64,000 nt of DNA from Rhynchosporium graminicola (GCA_900074885.1 FJUW01000040.1:62001-126000); one strand, 5' to 3'. Positions 1 to 12,900 are shown, numbered from the stretch's first letter. Translations and numbers: made by a program. The notes: generated by a model from the letters alone, not told the origin.

Positions 1-382
1 GCATCCTTCGACTTTGAATGAGAAGATCTGCCATGTATAAAGACATGGAATTGGGCGCGGCTCTCAGGGCTGGAAGAGAATACAGGAAAAGCCAAGTAAC
101 ATTCTTGTAGAAAATGTTTATTCTCAGTAATTAATCTCGTTGATACTACGCGTTCTGCTCGGAAAGAGCAAGTGCCAAGTTTGCGCGTCTTGATGCATGT
201 TCCGGATTGATCCCAACTCAACCGCTTCGAAAAATTACACGACCGCAGTGCGAGCAAAATTCCGCGTTTGGCATGCCCATGGCTCATCCCCTTACGCCAT
301 CCGCAAAACAAATAGGTCCGCATACGCACTGTTTGAGACCATCCATGCTGAGCCCAAACGCCAAGCAATATTCTAATAAGCA

Positions 383-2113
383 CTAGTTTCGATTGACAGC
401 TGTAAAGCCACCCACCTCCACGGTCTCCCGAGTTGTACCAGCATCATCAGCCATCTCAGTATCCTCGTCGGCCTCTGTAGCAACTCGCGGCTGTCCAGAC
501 AAGGCAGTCACAATGGCTCCACCGCCGACCTCTGCTTCCTTTTCGAGGTCAGTGCCCCTCTTGGTTTGCTCAAAAGCCTGAGAGAAATGTTCTTTCTTGT
601 CACTATCGAGAGAGCTCCACCCAGCTGCAAGAAGACCATCCATGTTGAATTCTCCTTCTGCTATCTCCTTTTGGTGCTCACTTTCCAGGACTGGTCTCGT
701 TTCGTTGCAGTACAATTCGAAGGCATTCTTGGGGCGACGAAGCTGAGATGGAGCAGAGTTCGCACTGGGTCCAGCGTTACCATTCGTAGGGACAGATCGT
801 TTTGGGGCAATATTCTGAGCTTGCGGGGTAGAATTGCGGAAATGATCTGGATGAGTATGGGAGAAAGCTTCGGAGGAAGGGGACATCGTGCCGGGTCCTT
901 GTTGTGTGAAGTGACTGCCAGGGCGATCACCTATCTCAGTAGCAAGAAAGTCGGGCTTTCGGTGACCGCGCTTAGTACGTAGTGGCTTCTCTTTTGGCTG
1001 AGAGTCATGTCATTAGTCAGTCTATCACAATCAATATCTACAATGCTTCTGTGGCCAGAACATACAGTTGGTGGTGGGCTGGGGCTTCCTTCGGAGTCTT
1101 CGACATTTGTGCTCGTCCGCTTGGCTAGTTGTTCGAGAAGGAATGCACGCTCGAGACGCAGCTTGTAGACTGAACGACGGGCACGTTCGATTCGTAGGCG
1201 CTGTGCATCGTTGGCCGATTCGACCTCGTTCAGTCGTTGTTTGAGCTCAATGCATTTTCTCTTGTAGGCTTCTTCGACACTTGGAGGAAGTTCAGGTGGA
1301 ACAGAGCCTGGGATATTGAGTCAGCTTATCGATCGCTAATGGCCTTTGCAACTATGAAATAAGTGTTGCAAGTTTCCTGGGAGCTCAAGATTGCCAGGCC
1401 GTTATTTGAAGCCAAGCCATGTCTATAGAAGTCCCTGTGCCGAGAAGCCGATTGAGTTAGAAGTGAACAGTAGTTCGCGCTGCCATCTTCCAGCTCGGAT
1501 GTTTATATTTCTGCCGAGGTTCAACGAAGGAATACAGGGACGTTAACTACCACTTATTGACCCATTCCACGAAACTGTTTGCCAGACTTTGTCAAGTGTT
1601 GAACGTTGATCTCAAGCTTGTTCGTTATCCGGAAGCTGTGCTTGACTTTGAGCTTGCTATTGATGCTAAATCTGTGTTTGAGGTTGAGCCTGCCTCTGGA
1701 GAGCATGTCCGGCTAGAGCGTGTTTTGCATACATGAGCTGTGCTTGAATTGCAACTTGCTGATTGTAATTTTGTCCTGCACTAAATGCCGGAAAAGGGTA
1801 TCCTGCTGGCAGAGATAGTCCGTGGCCCCTAAAGATTTTCTCAATTGAAGGCAGAGAAGGGCGAGGCATTTCCGGTCTGTGACATGTTGCATATTTATCC
1901 GGCCTGAGTTCGGGGAGGTGTAGGGAGGTTGGTCGGACATGATGATTCTGCCGTCCGGATGTTTTGTCCAGGAAGATATGTTGGCCAGCTTATGGCGAAG
2001 CATCGAAGCATTCGTCGAAAATTCGAGGCAGAGCACAAGAACACGAGCTCCCAGCAGCAAAGGAAGGGAAAGAACGAAGTACCATACATGAACTTACCTG
2101 AAGGAGGAGCCAT
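383..2113 (-). CDS. NHP10: Nhp10-like HMG-box subunit of the INO80 chromatin remodeler
   Basis: Three exons on the minus strand: 2098-2113, 1066-1307 and 383-997. The phases agree and give about 290 residues. Exon 1 encodes only MAPPS plus one base; exon 2 restores the frame across a long (790 nt) first intron, so the start is less certain than the rest. Residues about 10-65 form a charged coiled coil with SVEEAYKRK and LRLERAFLLEQLAKRTS, as in the INO80 subunit F family. It is followed by a proline stretch and the basic KEKPLRTKRGHRKP. An HMG-box-like segment covers about 172-236 (RRPKNAFELYCNETRP, then a WSSLD core), and the tail is acidic. In yeast Nhp10 sits in the Ies1-Ies3-Ies5 module and binds DNA and nucleosomes. 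It is divergent from CCT8, with 394 bp between the two starts. The family call is firm; the exact subunit name is by analogy. Confidence 0.82.
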
Positions 2114-2507
2114 CGTGCTGAGATGTCGGGATCTTTGTGAGAGTCGAGTAGATGTAGATCTTACGATTAGATCTGATTCAATTGAGGACGAGAGGTAGAT
2201 AAGCGTATCTGATTGGGAATATTGGATATACTTGAGTATAGATGGCGCATTGGGTGTGCGACAGCTCCGTCATTTGAAGATGATTGCCCGCCTGGCGTCT
2301 CGCGCTTACTCCACCTTCAGTTTCATTCCCGGGGAAATGTTAATACGTCCCCGCGACAGGGTCAGTGTGGCATGCCATAGCAATTGCAAGGCAACCAAAA
2401 ATTCGCGTAAAGGTGCTGAATTTCGAAAGAGGACGCGACAGTACAAGAGCTTCCAACCCAACAGCAAAACACTTGACCAGCTCTGAATCCGCAGAAACCA
2501 CTTCAAG
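2114..2507. promoter_or_regulatory. Shared divergent promoter, NHP10-like and CCT8
   Basis: This is the only sequence between the two divergent start codons (2113 on minus, 2508 on plus), so it must contain the promoters and 5' leaders of both. I saw no clear TATA box or other named element. The small ORFs in it overlap each other and look non-coding. Confidence 0.5.
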
Positions 2508-4294
2508 ATGTCTCTCAATGTCCCAAATGCGCCGAATGCGAATTTATTCAAGCAGGGCTACAATACGTAGGTCTCAAAAGTCACTATAACTCTACAGCTG
2601 CAGCTAATTGTTCCTAGCTACGATTCTGAAGATGGAGCCGTTCTACGCAATATCGATGCTTGCCGTACGATTGCCTCAACTGTACAGACCTCCCTAGGAC
2701 CATATGGCCGAAACAAAATTGTCATCAACCATCTGCAGAAGATGATCCTCACATCTGATGCTGCCACAATCCTCCGCGAACTCGATGTCGTACACCCCGC
2801 AGCAAAGCTTGTTGTCATGGCAAGTCAACAGCAAGAAGCCGAGATGGGAGATGCTACAAATTTGGTTATTGTCCTTGCCGGAGAACTCTTGAGGAAAGCT
2901 GAGGATCTACTGCGAATGGGCCTCAAGACTAGTGATGTTATTCGAGGTTACGAGCTGGCACAAAAGTTTGCTCTTGAGGAGCTTGAGAATTTGGTTGTAG
3001 ACAAGGTCGAGGACATTCGGTCACAATCTGAGCTCAGCAAGGCAATCCGAACAGTTGTTGCTAGCAAGCAGAGCGGCAGTGAGCAGTTCCTAGCCGATAT
3101 GGTCGCTGAGGCCGTCCTCGCCGTCCTCCCAAAAAATCCAGTCAACTTCAACGTTGATAACATTCGTGTGGTCAAGATTATGGGTGGCAGTCTTGAGCAA
3201 AGTCGAGTTGTCAAGGGTATGGTCTTCGGCAGGGAGCCAGATGGATCCGTTAAGAAGGCAGTAAGAGCTAAAGTCGGTGTATACTCGTGTCCGATCGACA
3301 CCAGTCAAACTGAGACCAAGGGTACGGTTCTATTGCACAACGCTAAGGAGATGATGGACTTCACAAAGGGAGAAGAGACTCAACTGGAGGCACACATTAA
3401 GGAATTGTTCGACTCTGGATTGCGTGTTGTTGTCGCAGGTTCCACAGTCGGAGAGCTTGCTATGCACTACCTCAACCGCTTTGGTATCTTGGTCATTCGT
3501 ATCCTCAGCAAATTCGAACTTCGCCGGTTATGTAGAGTTGTTGGAGCCACACCTCTGGCCCGACTTGGTGCACCCATGCCAGACGAGATGGGAAGCATAG
3601 ATATCGTTGAGACTATGGAAATCGGAGGAGACCGAGTTACAGTGTTCAGACAGGAGAACGAGACGACGAAGACGGCAACTCTCGTTATTCGCGGTGCCAC
3701 ACAAAATCACCTGGACGACATTGAGCGCGCTGTTGATGACGGAGTTAATGTTGTGAAGGCTATCACAAGAGATCCCAGATTGGTCCCTGGTGCAGGTGCT
3801 ACAGAGATGCAGTTGGTAGAGCGGATACAAGCATTTGGTGACAAGACTCCTGGACTTGCTCAGTATTCTATTCGAAAGTTTGGCGAGGCTTTTGAGGTTA
3901 TTCCCAGAACTTTGGCGGAGAGTGCTGGTCTTGATGCTACGGAAGTTTTGAGCAGACTATATACAGCTCACCACAAGAAGGATGATTGGACTACTGGTGT
4001 TGATATTGAGGTAAGTGCATAGAAATGACCAAAGGATGTAACTGACGATTGCCAGAACGAGGACAACACTGGTACCCTTGACGCAAAGGATGAGGGTGTC
4101 CTCGATCTCATGATCTCCAAGAGCTGGGCTATCAAGCTTGCGACTGAGGCTGCCCGAACCGTCCTTTCCGTAGATCAGATCATTGTTGCTCGACAAGCTG
4201 GAGGACCAAAACCACCTGGACCAAACCCTGTAAGTACTCAGAAATCGATTTCACAGACTTACACTAACGGCACCAGAACTGGGACGAGGATTAG
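2508..4294 (+). CDS. CCT8: T-complex protein 1 subunit theta (CCT8)
   Basis: Four exons, 2508-2566, 2618-4010, 4056-4229 and 4277-4294, encode 547 residues, the usual length of CCT theta. The product is one of eight subunits of the cytosolic TRiC/CCT chaperonin, which folds actin, tubulin and many WD proteins using ATP. Group II chaperonin signatures are clear: SLGPYGRNK near residue 47, then LTSDAATILREL and HPAAKLVVMASQQQEAEMGDATN. The nucleotide motif reads GDATN (97-101) where most chaperonins have GDGT; the Asp is kept. The C-terminal half carries VPGAGATEMQL and the tail ends NWDED. The 5' end is set by MSLNVPNAPNANLFKQGYN, interrupted inside the next Thr codon by a 51-nt intron. Splice phases agree throughout. 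Confidence 0.97.
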
Positions 4295-5001
4295 ATAAAA
4301 TGTTACATTTAGAAGCGGCGTTGGGATGTATAATACCACAATTCTTGACGCAATGAAAATTCCTATCTTGACGTGATTAATAAAGGTCTGCAAACAGGAG
4401 GGTTCAGCCAGAGTCGTCTACCGTGCGAATCTAGGGTTCTGATACATCTTCACAAACTCCACATGGTCGCGGCTATGCCTATACTTTTAGTGAATCAAAA
4501 TCCATCAATGTACACATATGGCACAAATTTATAGAGTAGTGATGCCGTAGACTTGTATCTTCAATCAAAACAGGCAAGATAAACCTCTCCCAAGGCTTTT
4601 TCTCACGTGACTCTTCTCACTTTCGTAAATGGTAATCTCGAATCGCAGACTCGGCTCGCGGTGATAGAATGACTCCCTGACAGCTTTCTTCCTATTCCGG
4701 AAGTGAGCTATTACTCTACTTTGTTTCACGGTTGTTTTTATAATTATCTACATCCACAGTCACCGAGCTCCACATCACTACGTCAGCCTATAAATCTACT
4801 TACCGGGAATACAAAACATAACCATCCTTTTGGAAGACAAAGAATCTTCACGTTCTATCTATCCGGCCCAAGAGAAACTTTTGCTGAGGCAGCCATCATA
4901 GGAAGGTAGAGTAAATTCTTACAACCACGAAAGTCACCGAGTGAATTGGAGCGTATCATTGACTTTTATCGCTCTCCCTCCAGGTATCACTGAACACTCT
5001 G
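4295..5001. other. Intergenic, CCT8 to Nudix gene
   Basis: This holds the CCT8 3' region and the Nudix promoter and leader. No conserved coding potential, repeat or RNA gene was recognised. Confidence 0.6.
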
Positions 5002-6020
5002 ATGTTCCGAGTCCCACGTCTTGCTAATTTCAGTACAATTCTCTCCGACTCTCTGCTTATCAAAAGAATGAGTACCTTCAATCTCCCAGGTACGGACGTA
5101 CTCGTCAAATTGACCGACGACCTCTCCAAAGATGAGGTGTTGGATTTCCCGGCATTCAAGGCAATCACCCCTCGTCAATCAACTCACTCGTGTCCATTAC
5201 TAACGAACCACAGAACTGGATCTCAACTCTTCAATCCAACTTCGACCTACAGAAAGATCCAAAACACGTCTACCACAAATCCCCCTACATTCTACGCTCC
5301 ATCAACATCCAAGCTATCGACCGCTTCGGCAAAGGCATCGGCTTCATGAAAATAGCCGCCACCATCACCAATTCTGAAGACGAATCGCTACCTGGCGCTA
5401 TTTTTCTACGAGGTGCCAGCGTAGGTATGCTCGTTATTCTCCAACCCGAAGATATGCCCTCCAGCAGCCAGGAGGATAAACATGTGATTCTCACCGTACA
5501 AAGCCGTGTTGCGACTGGCGGCTTACAATTCGTCGAACTACCGGCGGGAATGGTTGATGATGGCTCGTTTTCTGGAGCGGCGGCTAAGGAGATTAAGGAG
5601 GAGCTTGGTTTGGAGATTCCTGAGCATGAGCTGGTTAATTTGAGTGAGTTAGCTATTCCGAACGGTAACGATGGGGAGGAAAAGAGCCCTAGAGCGATGT
5701 TCCCGAGTGCGGGGGGATGTGACGAGTATGTTCCGATCTTTCTGCATGAAAGGAGGGTGCCTAGGGGACAATTGAAGGAGTGGACTGGGAAATTGACGGG
5801 GTTGAGGAGTGAGGGTGAAAAGGTTTGTCAAATTTTCGATCATTTCCTTGATTCCGTGCTTGGATACCGTCTCCTGTCGTAGGTGGTGGCTAATGCTATG
5901 ACATAGATCACTTTGAAATTAGTCAAGCTGGAGGATCTATGGCTTGAGGGTGCACGAGACTCGAAAGCTCTAGCGGCGTGCGCCATATATGAAGGGCTCA
6001 AAAGAACTGGGAAGCTATGA
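5002..6020 (+). CDS. NUDT14-like Nudix nucleoside-diphosphate-sugar pyrophosphatase
   Basis: Exons 5002-5160, 5214-5822 and 5907-6020 give 293 residues. The first intron (5161-5213) can only be removed in frame as a GC-AG intron: donor AAG/GCAATC, perfect TACTAAC branch at 5198-5204, acceptor CACAG. The join FPAFK-NWISTLQ reads smoothly. The Nudix region is VELPAGMVDDGSFSG then KEIKEELGLEI (about residues 161-188), followed by SAGGCDEYVPIFL. This matches ADP-sugar/UDP-glucose pyrophosphatases of the NUDT14 group, which split nucleotide sugars into a sugar phosphate and NMP. The box is divergent: Ser stands at the first Glu position and Lys at the Arg position, but the metal-binding EE pair is present. 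The first 22 residues (MFRVPRLANFSTILSDSLLIKR) are Arg/Ser-rich and could be a mitochondrial presequence; a second Met (5068) could give a cytosolic form. Confidence 0.88.
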
Positions 6021-6876
6021 TTGTTGGCGGGTGGATAGAGGCAACTTGTCCCTCTGAAGCTATGTATCCTAGTATGTTGAGTGAGCACAATCAGCGAAGA
6101 TCATGAACCGCAGGCGCAGAGATATCAACGATTGACTTTGTTCCGGTGGCGAGCAAGCATCAAGTAAAGTTGTGGGACTTCACAAAATGCTCATGGTGAG
6201 CGAGTGTTGCCGGCCCTTGGGCCACTAAATCTACGTTACCGACAATAAACAAGGAGCTCCTGCGGGCTAAAGCAATTATTGCACAAGTTTGCTACGATAG
6301 TTGCAATACATTCTACGGTAATGATGCCTCAAGAGGAAAAAATACGTGGATGGCAGGAAGCTGGTGTGCTTTGTGCTGATTCGGATATGACATGCTTCAA
6401 TTAAGGCGACTCGAGGGCGGACATAATTCTTCACCAGCGAAGCGTGATCTTGCCGGGCAACGAAGGACAAAGACACATAGATCTAAAGTGGTGACTCAGC
6501 GTTGAGGTCGCGAAAACATTACAGGACCTTGCTTGAAAGCAGGGTTCGATATCAGTTCAATGTCATATGATATATTTATGAATTGACTGGTTAATAACAA
6601 GACGAAGTTCCCGATTCGCTTCGCCGGAGCGTCATCACGCACCTTCCACAGCTCGTGATCCGTGCAATTTCGTTGGGATGCTTTGGTCGTTCATTTCATG
6701 TTTACACAAAGTGGATCCTTGCGAAAGAGGTCGCGTTAAGCGAGATTGTTCGACTTCAGCTCTTTAAACTTGACTAACGTTGCCTTTGCCATACTCTTTA
6801 CACAATTTCTATCTCGAAGAAGACTCTTCTTTTACAATCCCTTCATGGAATCGCGCTAGGAGCACACTGCACAGTC
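6021..6876. other. Intergenic, no gene recognised
   Basis: Only short overlapping ORFs are present and none resembles a known family. This is the start of the long gene-poor stretch. Confidence 0.5.
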
Positions 6877-7290
6877 ATGGCTCCTTTCACTAAGTTTACA
6901 GCTATTTTCGTCCTGCTCTTGGTCCTTTACAACGAAGCTGCTCAAAGCTACACTCTCGTTCATGACTACAGCTACAAGAACTGGAGGGCTAGCCTGGATA
7001 GAATGGACCGACTGCTCTGCAAAGACAGGATAATCCACATGTGAGGAATATGTTGCGAAGAATCCACATGCGTATGATGACGCTTACGTGGGTGTCCCTT
7101 GAGTTTACTCTCCCGCGAGGACTCTCCAATATCCTGACATTGATTCTCTATTGGCTTATCAATTATGTGAAAGTCTACCAACTAAGTGAGCTTATGTTAA
7201 AGGCATCGTTCAGTAGTCCATGGAGAAGTCGGCAGATGTTGCAGACAAGAGGATATGTAAGCTTCGACATTACTGATCATGAAAAGGTGA
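6877..7290 (+). pseudogene. Decayed secreted-protein-like ORF
   Basis: An ATG at 6877 opens a 55-codon ORF with an excellent signal peptide (MAPFTKFTAIFVLLLVLYNE, then AAQS) and the start SYTLVHDYSYKNW, reminiscent of mature ends of fungal secreted glycoside hydrolases (GH16-like YTLVDDY). It stops at 7042. A protein-like reading then continues in another frame (EEYVAKNPHAYDDAYVGV, later YSPARTLQYPDIDSLLAYQL), broken by TGA, TGA and TAG. A frameshift plus several stops suggests a dead gene; one TAG would fit CAG to TAG. The family is not certain. An alternative is a short secreted peptide ending at 7042. No intron was found that rescues a long frame. Confidence 0.3.
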
Positions 7291-10200
7291 TATAATATGA
7301 AGCATTGACTGTCAATCAAAACACGTATTGATAATTAGGGACTCAAATGTGGCTCGGGCAGTACTCGTAATCAATTTTCTCTTCTCATTGATGAGCAGAT
7401 GTCTGTGATTGAATATGGACTATTCAGTGTAAGCACCAGGTTACCATAGGAGCAAAAGCAGCATCCTTATCGGAGATAACTTTTTGCTGATCTCAGGGTT
7501 GACTCACTTCTGGTTTACTTCAGATATCTTCCCCTTCAAGGAGAACGATTTTTGTGGTAGTTTTATCACCTTGTATTTTATGCTCCAAGCAATCTTTACA
7601 GACCGAGTGGATCTTATTTCTTTAGCTGTTAAAGAATTTCAGAACTACGTGTACACGAGTCTCAGTATGCATGTTCTTTTCCCGTTGGTCGCACTCTTAA
7701 TACGAGCAGTTATTGTCACCTTGTCTTGAAACAAAACGTCAGACCACTATTATATGTTTTTACGATGGGCGTCTTGAACCAAGCTGAATGTCATTTTGTT
7801 AAGTTTAATACTTATTTCATCCTGGAACGATGAGATCCTTAGAGGTGGTCCGATCTATTTCAAACAGTGAGCTGAGACATGAAATATAGCTCAAATGCTC
7901 CTGTCGATTTTGTCCTCGAAAGAAATCCCTGGAAAATTATCTGATGTACTCTCAGTGTATTAGTCTCCTACCCAATCAATGTCACGAAGGAAAGTTCTGA
8001 CCTGTAATCAGAGCGGAGAAAGGAAGATTAAGAGCAGATGGGGCAAAGATTTGTCACGATAATCTTATATATATTAGCTTTGAGATCAGGACTCAAGTAG
8101 GATTAGATGTCTTACTCAAGAGACATTGAGGCTTAGTCAGATGACCTCGAGGATTCCTCAGTTCCAAAACGTTACTTGCAATTACCAGTTTCGAGCTACT
8201 TGTATAGGTAAAAGTAAAATCTTGGGAGCTAAGGAATACCTTCCCCTTGTACGTTGACGATTCTCTGAACAGCCAGGTTGGTAATGGGAGAGGATGCGCC
8301 ATATTATATAACCCAGTTTCAAGTGAAGTCATGGACAAAGCATAGTAGAGAAATTCATCATCGCTAACGTCACAACGTGTCGAATATCCAACTTACTTCC
8401 AACTTTTGGATCCAAAGTCAGGTTTACCACGGACGACTTTGTGAAGTGGTTGCAAGTCCCCAAACGCGGTCGGTCATGAGATCAAAACAATTAAGTCGAC
8501 AACAAGTTGACTTCCTAGATATTCACCACACTCATTCTTCTGTTCGCTTAACGCAACCCCTTCTCGGATTTGGCAACAAGCCCCTCTTTTCTCCAGACCT
8601 GTCAGGTTTTCAGTCGCCTCCCTCCGCCTTCTCCACACTGCTAAAAAGGTTTCTATGGGCAATTGCTGTCTGCGAATGGCTTCACCTCACGGTACACCCT
8701 CTCAGTCGCTTATAATGCCGAGTTCCTTCAACTCGGGAGAGTACGTCCCGACCCGTTCGCCTCTCGAATAGTATGAGTGGGGGGGCAATGGGATCAATCG
8801 TATTGATATCCCATGAGGCGAGAAAATTGTTTGATGCAGTGGGTTGAGATTATAGTAATGTGCCAAGGAATAACTCAGTCAGGGCCGTGGTGTGAGTGGC
8901 GATTTATTTCAGAATGATACAATCCCTCTTGTGCCTACAAGTTGGCTTCCATGTTACCCACGCTTTGTTGATCAACGCGGCGATGGGAGACTAAGGTAGA
9001 GATGGTGCTCAAAGATCAGCGGCGGGGTAGGGGATTAGTATTAGTTTCGCTGGCTCGTCAAGACCAACGCTAAGTCTGGCTAATTTTTTTAGAACGTCGT
9101 CTAGTCTTGTTCTATTAAACCCTTAAAAGACGGATTCATGATCGACAACTGGCGATGAGGAGGTACAGGAAGCTTAGAGTGAATCGAGGAGGCCTATTCC
9201 TTGTGCGAGGTTTGTAGACGATTCTGTTTTGTCGCTTAAAGGCAATAATTAAGCGATCAATACAAATTACTGAATTTGGAGAGCGAGATCGTCCGATATC
9301 AGCGACATGTACGGACTAGAACTCGGTGGAAGATGCCCAATGATGTTCAAGCCTTGCTGTCAGTGGCTAGCCATGAGATCGCGTGGCTTTTTGCCTTTTA
9401 CAGATCCCAGATATACGAAGTGAAGTCGCTGTTAGACTCGAGCCATTTCTTCCCGATCGTCGTCAATAACCACCTATCATTCGTACCAGATAACATGAGA
9501 TAGCAAGACTGCACCGAGATCTAGGGTAATGTAAGGTTGTGAGACACCAGTCCATCCGTCGCCTCGGAGATGCATAAATATTCGCAATTCCAGTGTTCAG
9601 TAGGGAGTAGCACAATAACGACATTTCCTTCCCAAGCCTTCTTCGACCGATGCCGAAGGGCTGTAGATGAGTTACACGACAATAAAGACGAAGAGAACAT
9701 CTGCCCATCTTACCTAGCGACCCTATCAGAGCAGTGCTCTCCTCCAGCCTGTGGTTAACAGCCGGAAGATATATGTTTCACTGCCTCTTGTTTCACAACC
9801 TTGAAAGTGTCGAGTTGGCAACCACATCCCGGACCACAAACACTCCATCTCAGGAAACGCCATCCTTGATTGAAACGTAGACGATGCTGTGACCAGGCAC
9901 ACCTGAAGTGTATAACGTTTTACGGGGGAGCTATCCGCCCCATCATCGATGCTGAATGAAAGTCTCGTGATACCCCTCATCTTACCCCAGATTTCTGTTC
10001 GAGCACAGCATATCTAGGATGCCGCATATCGGCGCCAGAGTCTGTTTTGAACCCCGGAATCTGTCAAGAGCTCAGAGAGGGTGAGACGGACGAAATGAAA
10101 CAGTGCTCTCCGAAGAGACGATATGCACTATGTGGTGAGATTCAGATTTGGCTTTTGGCTTTGACAATTTACTTCCTTTTGAATAGCGGGCCCGCGGGGA

Positions 10201-12900
10201 AATCAATGGCAATGCAAACGTGAGGCGGCTTTGCAGCGTTGCATTTAATTTATCACTCACATAATGGCATAGGGTAAGTCGTATACACGGATATCATATC
10301 ATATTGGGATTGCGCGTCAAATTAGAAAAAGTTCGTGAAGCGAACTGAAGAATGAGGCGTTCCTTGGTAGTTTAGAGTAAGAGACACTGACTCTCCACCA
10401 CCTCCATCCACATTCACACAGACAACCACACATGAGGGGTCGGGGAAAAGCCTCACATACTCACCGGTGAACTCAGAACGAATCCAGACGTTCCCAGTGT
10501 TTCATTTCCCCGCAAAAGACTAGAGAGCACAGATGTGATGGTGGACGCAGCTATAGATGCCACCAACGTCAACACCTCCTAATCGATTAGTCTAACTTCT
10601 GCTTCACGTAGCGTGCCTTCACCGCTGATACATTACTCGACTTTCCCGTTCGAAGCTTCCATCTCCAACAAGAAACTGCTAATTGAATAGGAGGATCAAT
10701 CCGTGGTGTCAATTCAAAGTGCAATTCTTACATATCTCTTACTCACCTACTCCACAATTGCATCTCTGAGGCTGAAGTGCCCACACCTACAGCCAGATAT
10801 ATCGACTGAGTCTCACATGCCAACTTTCTCTTCCACCCCCTCCACACCTCCTCCTCCTCCTCCACACCAAAATTTCAACAATCTCCACCTTGATTGCGAC
10901 CTCAAGCACGTCGTGACCCCAGAAAGAGCAAAACATCAAAAGCCTCACCCGAAAAAGGCCAAAACGGCACAGGACGGCCTTTTATACGAACCCTCAATCT
11001 AATTCTTTGCAGTGCCAAATACCTCTCCCATGATTTCTTGCAGATGCCAAGATGTCAATTCGGTCCGTTCGGATCTATACAGGAGATTTCTGTGTCCCGA
11101 GATGCGGGTGGTATGGCGCAATGTCTTCCTGTCTCGCGTTCTGGGCTCGTCCACTCTTAGATCTCTCACATTTCAAGGGTAATGTTGAGAATCAGAGAAA
11201 GGTGCCGAGAGCCGATGTCAAAACTTCATGTTATTGTGGCGTGTCTTTGACTCAAATAGCCCGACACACCTGTCAGATTGCTCACTACTGCCATGTCATC
11301 GAGTCTATGAAACCATAGACGGGCGATAACTTTCTGCGCGCTGACTGGCCAAGCGCCCAGATTGCATAGCCCGCATATTGTTGATCTAAGCAGCCAAATC
11401 GAAGGTTGCAGAGCAGAATAGATTGCATTTGGATGTGTGTAATATGTTGGAAAGGCCAGCCCTGCGTTGTTGTAGTGGTTGCAACCTTTTCATAGCGGCT
11501 CGCTTCGAGACCAGGGGGAGGCAGGGGAATAATACATAGCTACATACACCCTAGGAAGTGTCGGTTTGAGGACTGGATATTGATGATAGTCAGGTACTTG
11601 TGGTACAAGTACCGTTCGTTTACACGTAGGTACTATCGTACATATCGGAAATTCGATCCAAGATGGTATTTTCGTACATATGCGAACCCTGATATTGATC
11701 TGCAAGTACGCATTAGTTGGGAATACTTCATCGATTCGTAAGCGCTGCAATTCTCTTTCTCCTTCTCCTTCTTCTTGATCCACTCCTCCATCCACCACCC
11801 CATGGCGAAGATCCATAACCCCAACCCCCAACTTCGATAGTTTTCGGGGAATTAGCAGCTCTGCAGACTAATGGATCCCATAGGAATCTGAGACCATTTC
11901 AGGAGAAAGTTGTTAGCAAATAATGGGCTGTTAGATGTGGCAAGTTGCTCAACAGTTTCGCATTATGGTGTGGTGTGTGCTGAAGCTTCGAGCTTATGGT
12001 GTTGTGGACCCTCTGATTTGGTGGTGGCTTGTGCCCTATCGCGCAACTCCCCAGACCCCGAACCGCTGCGAAGGGCTCAGGAAGTGTTCAGGGCGTCTCG
12101 TATAATCCCTGTAGGAAAAAGTCCCAAATAGTGCCCGTTGCATCTCAGCGGAGAGAAATCCCTTCCTTACACCACCCTGTCTGCTGCATTTCTACGGTAG
12201 ATAACTTCGGAATCACAGTAGCCCGCTATAGGAAGCATCTGGTCTAGCCCCCTTCGAATCTCAAATTATATCAGATTAGTGAAAGTGAAGAGATTTCATG
12301 TCAAGATCTCGGATAGGCTCATGGCTCGATTGCCGGCAATCTCTATCTTAGGTGTATTTGAGGATATAATTAGTCAGAGGGCGAGATATTCAGCGGCGCT
12401 TCCTTACTATCCCGAATCTCGGAATGGAGCGGTGAGTTAGAAAAAATGGGAATATGGGAGCTTTACCTAGCTTATTTACCTACCGTCGGGAGTTCGAATT
12501 GATTCCCCGTATCGGTATCGGGATAGAAAGGAGAAAACAGCCTTGTGGTGAAAGAGATTTCTGAACCTTGAAATATCTCGCTGAGCTGGATGGGTGCTTC
12601 TTGCAGGCAAGTAAGCTTAAGCGAGACTCGATTGTTTGGCTGACGGCGAGGTAGTGTAGGGTCGGGTTTTTGGGTCGGGTTTGAAATAATGACAGCGGCT
12701 TCCTACCTGCAGCCTGATCTAGAAATAAATTTTACATCCTTCGCGCGTGCGCATCTCCTCGGAAGGAATACCAAACAGTTCCTGATTTATTTCCCGATTC
12801 GCGGACCGAGAGCGAAGGGAGGGAGCCGCTCCTGCGTGCTATGCATGAATGTCTGGGTTATTGGTGGAGGATGAAGATGAGGATCATATTATATGTTTTG
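7291..12900. other. Gene-poor stretch, no supported gene
   Basis: Only short ORFs in all frames, with no recognisable domains. Base composition is mixed and there is no intact transposon, terminal repeat or tRNA. A few ORFs of 60-115 codons were read and none had family features. Confidence 0.5.

Noticed and set aside
9463..9980. Possible HET-type (heterokaryon incompatibility) remnant on the minus strand
   Set aside because: A few residues recalled HET motifs (CETRGSETY), but spacing and flanks do not match and frames are short.
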